From the NCBI RefSeq assembly GCF_000148645.1, contig NC_014541.1, forward strand, positions 2,751,139 to 2,815,138: 64,000 nt of DNA, read 5' to 3'. The first letter of the stretch is position 1, and every line of letters begins with the position of its first letter. A model generated the notes under the pieces. The model worked only from the letters and a program-made list of their open reading frames with translations, searched no databases and was not told the DNA's origin. The position numbers and the translations under genes were made by a program. Positions 58,182 to 64,000 of the stretch are shown one piece after another. The DNA is from Ferrimonas balearica DSM 9799. Lineage in GTDB: Bacteria > Pseudomonadota > Gammaproteobacteria > Enterobacterales > Shewanellaceae.

Positions 58182-61100
58182 TCAGTGGGCCCGACGCCTG
58201 TAGCACCAGCCTCGGCTTGCAAGCAGCCAGAGCAGGATGGCCAAAACCACGCCGCTCATCACACCGCCACCACTCTCCTCCTCACCCTCGACAGGCCAGA
58301 TTTTGATGTTCAGCATGACCGGTTGGCTGCTGACCTGCGGATCGCTCGCCACCAGAGCCAGTACGACGGTTTCCGCCTGCTGCACCGTTGGGGCCATCAC
58401 GATCATGGTTGAGCCGACAATCTCCGTATCCACTGCAGTGCCTTGTCGCTGGGTGACCTGCCACTGGATAGGGTCACCCTCCACGTCGCTGGCCCGAAGT
58501 CCCACTTCCAGCTGCTCGCCGCTACGAACCTGATAGGACAGCGGCATATTGATCCTTGGCGCATCATTGACCTGGGTGACGTCGATGACCAGTTGCTGCT
58601 GGAACAGCGCATTGCCGCCGCCATCGAGCAGTTCATACCGCACTCTGTCCTGGCCCGAAAAGTCCGCTTCCGGCTGGTAAACGATGCTGCTCCCCTGTGG
58701 CTGTACGATGCCCGCATCCGGCGCATTCAACACCCTTACACTGACTCCCTCATCAATACCAAAGTCCACCAACCGCACCGCCTCGACCCGGTTTTCCTGG
58801 TTCTCCGCAGTCATGACCAGCGGATGGGACCCCGAAGGCAGGAGCTTAACGGAAACCGGATTGTCCTCTTTCGTGGTGACGCTGATCGCCTCGGGTAACA
58901 CCGAGCTCAGCGAAAAGTCGATCGCCAGCTGACCCGCTGGAATCATCTCGACTTTCAGCGTGTCGCCCTCCTTCGGCGCCACCCCTTCACCATTGTGATA
59001 CCGCATCACACCGGCGGCACCGAGTACGTCCTCAACGCCAACGGTCAGGTTGGCCGGCAGGGGCCCCAGTTTGTAGTAACGCAGCAGGTTGTGGCCCTTT
59101 TTCTGCCCAACCCCAAGCCAGACGCCAAAGCTGTAGCCCTCACCGTCACCGTGTCCGGCCAGTTGCGTCCCAATCCAATCCACCACCAGATAGTTCACCT
59201 CCCCGGCGCCGTCCTTAACCTGATAAAGGTGCAAGGTACCGCCCCCGCTTCCGTTGCCCGGTAAAGCGTCCTCATCCTGCAGGTCAAGATCGGTCCAGAA
59301 AGGCGCAATGACATTATTTGGCACCAGCGAATCTGGCAGCCGGTGGTTTAGCCAGCTGCTGTTGGCCTTGGTCTCTCCGGGAGAGAGGAAGCCATTACTG
59401 GAGACGGTAAATTGGTTGTAGCTCCGCCCATGAAATTCAAAGGGCAATGCGGTGGTGTACACCAGAGACACTTCGTCGCAACTGCCAAAGCAGGGGATCC
59501 GATTTGCCTCGCTCGCCAGGCTGTTCTGAGCCAGTGGAGGCACCTCGGTGATGGAGGCGATGGTTTGATTAAGCCGCCCCTGCCAGACCAATCGACGACG
59601 CTGCGTGTCTACCGTCACCTCCTGCTCCAGCCCACCCAACAATTGGGTTTCAATGCTGTCCGGTTCAATCGATAAGGCATCATCGATGTCCAGCGTGACG
59701 GTCACCGGTCCGTTAAAAGCACGATTAAACAACACCGCATGGTACTGAGCCTGTTCGCCCAACTGATGCTCAGGTTCTGCGCTGTATATGGCGGTCAGAT
59801 TAAGGTCATCAGAGATATCCGGATACACCGCAATGGGGAGGTGTGCATGATTGTCAGCGGCGGTCAGCTCAACCCGGCCAAACAGCCATTGCCCCTTTTT
59901 CGCCAGGGTTGAGTCGACCGTCACCACCAGTTCCGCTGATTCACCACTGGCCAGCACCAGTTGGGTCGGCTGCGTTGTGACCTCTGCCCCCTCCAGCGCC
60001 GTGCTGACCACCCAGGTGCCCTTATTGGAGGAGCGATTGGTCACCCGGGTACTGAACTGGCATTGCAGGATGCAAGTGGCGTCAGAGAAGCCTGTGGCAG
60101 AAAAGGTCAGCTTGGCGGCCGCAGCTGCGGCCAAATCCAGACGCCCGGCCCCCACATCAAATGGCGTCGGCGAGGAGGTTGAGTCGGGCAGCCTCAGTCC
60201 TTCCGTTTGTGCGCTGGAGGTGAGCGCGCTTTTGATCGCTTGTGCCCCCCAGTTGGGATGGAGGTTTTTCAGCACCGCTGCCGCGCCGGCAACATGGGGA
60301 CTCGCCATTGAGGTGCCGGTTAACATCGCAACCGCCTGGCCCTCGTAACCCGGCTCCTGGGACGAGACGGCGGACAATATCAGTGCCCCCGGCGCAGCAA
60401 TATCGGGTTTGAGGATATTCGGGTCACCATTAGGGCCCCGGGAACTGGACGTATGGACCATATCCACCAGGGATTCCGAGACCACCGGGTGCTCTGTCGC
60501 AGAGATCGTGGCCAGCGCCGTGCTGCCCTTAAGCAGAGCTGCACGCAGCATCGCCCCACTGGCCTGGTCAACCATCACAGCGGGGATACGGGCCTTATCC
60601 ATCAACATGCCGAAGGGCTCGCCACTCTGGTGGTTATCCACCACCAGCGCTTTCGCCCCGGCCAGGAGAGCGTGCTCACTTTTATCCAAAAAGGGACAGT
60701 CCCCTCGTTGAACCAGAGCGATGCTGTCCCGGAAGCTCTCCTGAGCAAAGGGCCGACAGCCCTTGCTGTTGCCAGGGTCAACCTGATCCGCCGCAACCAG
60801 AGGGGCGCTGATGTCCTCGCTCACCCGTATCGAAGAGGTTCCCTCAAGCGCGTAAACATCGGGCAGATTGCCCAGCGACAAGACGTTACTGATGTAGCGG
60901 CCATGGGTGGTATTGGCCACGGCCAAACCCGAAGCCACGCAGCCCGGGCAACTGATGGTGCCGGGTTCCGGCCCCGCATTACCGGCGGAACTGACCACCA
61001 CCACCCCTGCCGCTTCTGCAGCGATAAGCGCCTTATGAAATGGCGAGAATGCGGGGTCGAGACCGATGCCCCCACCCCAGGAGTTGTTGATGACATCAGC

Positions 61101-62066
61101 GCCATCATTGACGGCGTCCTCTAATGCCTGCAGCAGCGTGATATTGGAACCCATCGCTCGCGTTGGATCGTAAGCCGGGGAAAACAGCGCCTTATACACC
61201 ATCAGATAGGCCCCTGGGGCGACTCCCGACAGCGTAAACCGGTTTCCCTTGTGATCGACTTCGACCCGATTCCCCACCGCGATGGCCGCAACATGGGTGC
61301 CATGGCCATTAAAACCCAGCGGACTGCGATGCTCATCCTGCCAGATGTTCATCGATGGCATGTACCAGCGCGCCACAATCAACTTGCCGTTACAGAAACT
61401 GGCGTCCTGTTCAGAGCAGTAATCGTCGCTCGGCATCCCTTTTTCCGGCGCAGTGAACCCCACCGACGAGAACATCGGATGTTCGGGACGGATGCCGCTG
61501 TCGATGATGGCGACGCGCACCCCAGCCCCCGCGTCATCGCGACCACCGACGCGTCGCCAGGCCCCTGGCGCATCGATCAACTCAAGCGAGGTATCCAGGT
61601 TGGTATAGAACAGGCGTTCGGGAAACACCGCCCTCACCCCCTGCATCGCCGCGACTTGTGCTACATCAATCTGATGACCTTCCAGCACAACGCCATTAAA
61701 CAGGCTGGTAAAGCGGTGCTTCACCTTCAGATCGAGACGACTGTTTGTCAGTCCCCGCTCAAACTGGTCGGCCTCCCGCATCAGCTTTTGGCGATAACGC
61801 TGCGAAGCGGCAGAAAACAGCGGGGACCCCTTGCCACCGTGGGCAGCAGGGTCGTCATCCTGATGAAGGAACCAGGCCACCGGCTCAGAGTCCAGCTGAA
61901 CAATGTATCGCTGCGATGGCTCCGATGCGGATGAGCGCTGGCTCACTGACCAGTGTTCCCGCATCGACTGCAGTGCAAAGGCTTCACTGGCCCCGGCGCG
62001 CTCCAACCACCCCACTCCTCCCAGCAGGCACACAATCAGGCCTACGCTCTTTACACTCAATCGCAC
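58182..62066 (-). CDS. Large subtilisin-like (S8) protease with GlyGly-CTERM tail
   Basis: A 1,294-residue exported protease. Order: signal peptide, an I9-like propeptide (RYIVQLDSEPVAWF, about 53-165), and an S8 domain with Asp189 (VAIIDSGI), His255 (GHGTHVA), oxyanion Asn363 (SSAGNAG) and Ser586 (TGTSMASPHVAG). A protease-associated domain is inserted at about 415-515 (RGDCPFLDKSEHALLAGAKA). Beta-rich Ig/cadherin-like domains follow (NDAPRINMPLSYQV). The C-terminus has Gly-Gly-Gly, one hydrophobic span and a basic end (WCYRRRAH), the GlyGly-CTERM pattern processed by rhombosortase, so surface display is likely. Transcribed alone. Confidence 0.93.
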   Translation of the reverse strand: MRLSVKSVGLIVCLLGGVGWLERAGASEAFALQSMREHWSVSQRSSASEPSQRYIVQLDSEPVAWFLHQDDDPAAHGGKGSPLFSAASQRYRQKLMREADQFERGLTNSRLDLKVKHRFTSLFNGVVLEGHQIDVAQVAAMQGVRAVFPERLFYTNLDTSLELIDAPGAWRRVGGRDDAGAGVRVAIIDSGIRPEHPMFSSVGFTAPEKGMPSDDYCSEQDASFCNGKLIVARWYMPSMNIWQDEHRSPLGFNGHGTHVAAIAVGNRVEVDHKGNRFTLSGVAPGAYLMVYKALFSPAYDPTRAMGSNITLLQALEDAVNDGADVINNSWGGGIGLDPAFSPFHKALIAAEAAGVVVVSSAGNAGPEPGTISCPGCVASGLAVANTTHGRYISNVLSLGNLPDVYALEGTSSIRVSEDISAPLVAADQVDPGNSKGCRPFAQESFRDSIALVQRGDCPFLDKSEHALLAGAKALVVDNHQSGEPFGMLMDKARIPAVMVDQASGAMLRAALLKGSTALATISATEHPVVSESLVDMVHTSSSRGPNGDPNILKPDIAAPGALILSAVSSQEPGYEGQAVAMLTGTSMASPHVAGAAAVLKNLHPNWGAQAIKSALTSSAQTEGLRLPDSTSSPTPFDVGAGRLDLAAAAAAKLTFSATGFSDATCILQCQFSTRVTNRSSNKGTWVVSTALEGAEVTTQPTQLVLASGESAELVVTVDSTLAKKGQWLFGRVELTAADNHAHLPIAVYPDISDDLNLTAIYSAEPEHQLGEQAQYHAVLFNRAFNGPVTVTLDIDDALSIEPDSIETQLLGGLEQEVTVDTQRRRLVWQGRLNQTIASITEVPPLAQNSLASEANRIPCFGSCDEVSLVYTTALPFEFHGRSYNQFTVSSNGFLSPGETKANSSWLNHRLPDSLVPNNVIAPFWTDLDLQDEDALPGNGSGGGTLHLYQVKDGAGEVNYLVVDWIGTQLAGHGDGEGYSFGVWLGVGQKKGHNLLRYYKLGPLPANLTVGVEDVLGAAGVMRYHNGEGVAPKEGDTLKVEMIPAGQLAIDFSLSSVLPEAISVTTKEDNPVSVKLLPSGSHPLVMTAENQENRVEAVRLVDFGIDEGVSVRVLNAPDAGIVQPQGSSIVYQPEADFSGQDRVRYELLDGGGNALFQQQLVIDVTQVNDAPRINMPLSYQVRSGEQLEVGLRASDVEGDPIQWQVTQRQGTAVDTEIVGSTMIVMAPTVQQAETVVLALVASDPQVSSQPVMLNIKIWPVEGEEESGGGVMSGVVLAILLWLLASRGWCYRRRAH

Positions 62067-62343
62067 ACTGTTCCCTCCCTGTTCCGTTCTGTGCGGTGCC
62101 GATACCTCTTGCGAGCTATCAATAACGTTCCAGCTTTACCACGTTCAAACTTCAATGAGTGGCCCTGCTGAGCCGAACAGGCTCCTGTGTAACGCCAGCG
62201 AACAGAAGTAAAGCGCTTAACAAATCAGAAGGTTGGGCAGGACGATGCGGTCAGCAGCGGAGGCCGCCCTGGTTGAAACCGTCGTGATGGAGAGAGGGGA
62301 AGATGAGTGATCAGTGACGCCCGCCGGCAGCGCGCGCAGGGAT
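62067..62343. other. Intergenic region between the protease gene and the topA terminator
   Basis: About 280 noncoding bases that should carry the protease promoter. Short open frames here lack ribosome binding sites. I see no structured RNA or repeat. Confidence 0.35.
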
Positions 62344-62374
62344 AACAAAAAAGCGCCCCGGAGGGCGCTTTTCA
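62344..62374 (-). terminator. Rho-independent terminator of topA
   Basis: The hairpin AGCGCCCTCCGGGGCGCT is followed by six T on the minus strand, right after the topA stop. Confidence 0.87.
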
Positions 62375-64000
62375 TTACTTCTTGGCTTTGCTCTTCTTGG
62401 TCTGCTCTTCGACCCAGCGGCTGTTCTCGAACCGCGCAATCCAGCCAGTTGGTTTGCCATCGACTTCGGACGCAACGTACTGCTCCTTGGTCTTACGGCT
62501 GAACTTCACCACCGCCGGATTGCCTTCCGGATCCGCTTGCGGCGCCTCAGCCAGGTAGTAGAACTTGGGCGAGATGCGGTCCTTGAAGCGCTTCAGCTCT
62601 TCCACCTTGGGCGCGCGGGTTTCGCGGCTCTTGGGGAAGGTACTGGCAGCCAGGAACAGGCCAGCGGCACCGTCGCGCAGCACAAAGTGCGCATCGGACT
62701 TTTCACAGGGCAGCTCCGGCAGTTGCACCGGGTCTTCCTTCGGCGGCGCCACTTCACCGTTCTTCAACAGTTTGCGGGTGTTCTTACAGCCGGTTTCCTT
62801 GCTGTCAGTACAGGCGAAGTACTTACCAAAGCGGCCGTTCTTCAGCTCCATGTCGCTGCCACAACGGTCACATTCGATGATCGGGCCGTCGTAACCCTTG
62901 ATCTTGAAGCTGCCGGTTTCCACCTCGTAGCCGTCGCACACCGGGTTGTTACCACACACGTGCAGCTTGCGGGTTTCGTCGATCAGGTAGCTGTCCATGG
63001 TGCTTTCGCACTTGCTGCAGCGACGCTTGGTCACCAGCGCGGCGGCTTCCTGATCATCCGAGGTGATCGCTTCAGCTTCCTCACCGGGAGTGAGGTTGAT
63101 GGTGGTTTTGCAGCGCTCTTTCGGCGGCAGAGCATAGCCACTGCAGCCGAGGAACACGCCGGTGGTAGCGGTGCGGATGCCCATCGGACGGCCACAGGTG
63201 GGACACGCGATGTCGGTCATCACCATCTGGTTGGCCCGCATACCGCCCTCTTCCGGGGCCAGCTCCGCCTGGGTCAGCTTCTCAGTAAAGTCGCTGTAGA
63301 ACTGGTCCAGAACCGCCTTCCACTCCAGCTTGCCCTGGGCGATTTTATCCAGGGTCTGCTCCATCTCCGCGGTGAAGTGGTAGTTGAGCAGGTCGGTGAA
63401 GTTTTCCACCAGGCGATCGGTGACGATCTCACCCATCTTCTCCGCGAAGAAACGGCGGTTCTCGACCCGTACGTAACCCCGGTCCTGGATGGTGGAGATG
63501 ATGCTGGCGTAGGTAGAGGGACGACCAATACCACGCTTCTCCAGCTCTTTTACCAGCGACGCTTCGTTAAAGCGCGCCACCGGCTTGGTGAAGTGTTGTT
63601 TCGGGTCCAGCGCCTTAAGGTCGAGCACATCGCCCACCTGCACCGCAGGCAGCATGGTGTCCTCGTCGCCCTTACGGCCCATCGGCGGCTGCACACGGGT
63701 CCAGCCATCAAACACCATGATGCGCCCTTTGGCTTTCAGCTCGTAGCTGCCCGCGGTGGCGGTCACGGTGGTGGAGTCGTACTTGGCCGGCACCATCTGA
63801 CAGGCCACGAACTGGCGCCAGATCAGTTCATACAAACGCTGAGCGTCACGCTCCATGGTGCTCAGGGTGGACGCCTTAACGTTCACATCGGACGGACGGA
63901 TCGCTTCGTGCGCTTCCTGTGCGCCCTGCTTCGCGCCGTACAGGTTGGGGCTGGAGGGCAGGTACTGGTTACCGAACTCCTGGCCAATGTAGCCCCGTAC
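62375..64000 (-). CDS. topA: DNA topoisomerase I, C-terminal part
   Basis: The last 541 codons of topA; the gene continues beyond the right edge, so its start and the active-site tyrosine region are not in view. The visible part begins in the core domain ([20 protein letters not shown]) and includes [20 protein letters not shown] and [20 protein letters not shown]. Zinc-ribbon modules follow: [36 protein letters not shown] and [20 protein letters not shown]. Two C-terminal ribbon-like repeats lacking zinc ligands come next, then a lysine-rich tail. It relaxes negative supercoils. The topA-cysB neighbourhood is conserved in related genera, here interrupted by the protease. Confidence 0.96.
   Translation of the reverse strand, partial: VRGYIGQEFGNQYLPSSPNLYGAKQGAQEAHEAIRPSDVNVKASTLSTMERDAQRLYELIWRQFVACQMVPAKYDSTTVTATAGSYELKAKGRIMVFDGWTRVQPPMGRKGDEDTMLPAVQVGDVLDLKALDPKQHFTKPVARFNEASLVKELEKRGIGRPSTYASIISTIQDRGYVRVENRRFFAEKMGEIVTDRLVENFTDLLNYHFTAEMEQTLDKIAQGKLEWKAVLDQFYSDFTEKLTQAELAPEEGGMRANQMVMTDIACPTCGRPMGIRTATTGVFLGCSGYALPPKERCKTTINLTPGEEAEAITSDDQEAAALVTKRRCSKCESTMDSYLIDETRKLHVCGNNPVCDGYEVETGSFKIKGYDGPIIECDRCGSDMELKNGRFGKYFACTDSKETGCKNTRKLLKNGEVAPPKEDPVQLPELPCEKSDAHFVLRDGAAGLFLAASTFPKSRETRAPKVEELKRFKDRISPKFYYLAEAPQADPEGNPAVVKFSRKTKEQYVASEVDGKPTGWIARFENSRWVEEQTKKSKAKK

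Overview
The window reads as a stretch of chromosome from a marine, GC-rich gammaproteobacterium of the Shewanella/Ferrimonas kind. The evidence is an extracellular DMSO-reductase cluster in the Shewanella dmsEFABG order, a complete sdh-suc TCA block divergent from gltA, and the conserved neighbourhoods comEC-msbA-lpxK-ycaR-kdsB, lolCDE, mfd-csiV and nagZ-ycfP. Ferrimonas is my best guess, but that is inference from gene content and not from a marker search. I see no tRNA, rRNA, CRISPR array, prophage or insertion sequence.

Layout. 1-415: start of a DUF3360 membrane protein running off the left edge. 0.9-7.6 kb (minus strand): dmsE-dmsF-dmsA-dmsB-dmsG, an outer-membrane decaheme/porin/molybdoenzyme module. 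dmsE carries an apparent one-base frameshift after its tenth heme motif. An AraC-type regulator is divergent (7.8-8.8 kb). Two identical 33-bp terminators lie at the outer ends of this block. 8.9-9.8 kb: a DUF368 (PopT-type) undecaprenyl-phosphate translocase. 9.9-11.1 kb: a ParA-like ATPase and a small ribbon-helix-helix-like partner, preceded by a cyclic-di-GMP-I riboswitch. 11.2-12.0 kb: an isopenicillin-N-synthase-like oxygenase. 12.3-23.5 kb: sdhCDAB-sucABCD on the minus strand and gltA on the plus strand. 23.7-31.1 kb: a periplasmic adaptor with two tandem RND pumps. 31.2-32.4 kb: a metallo-beta-lactamase-fold hydrolase coupled to a small membrane protein. 32.5-35.5 kb: three GGAAG/CTTCC palindromes, a second c-di-GMP-I riboswitch and a secreted chitinase. 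35.5-41.5 kb: envelope genes kdsB, ycaR, lpxK, msbA and the DNA-uptake channel comEC. 41.5-46.8 kb: DUF2062, an acetyltransferase, ppiC, speG and lolCDE. 47.3-52.3 kb: a degenerate PilZ-like protein, mfd and csiV. 52.3-58.1 kb: acyP, ycfP, nagZ, L-serine ammonia-lyase, cysB and an unrecognised coiled-coil protein. 58.2-62.1 kb: a large subtilisin-like protease with a GlyGly-CTERM tail. 62.4-64.0 kb: the C-terminal part of topA, cut by the right edge.

The most interesting signal is a pair of c-di-GMP-I (GEMM-I) riboswitches. They share a long identical core and each is followed by a hairpin that could hide the ribosome binding site. One precedes a chitinase, which fits known GEMM biology. The other precedes a ParA/RHH-like pair that resembles a plasmid partition cassette on the chromosome. 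A second-messenger-gated ParA positioning system is the candidate for an undescribed system here.
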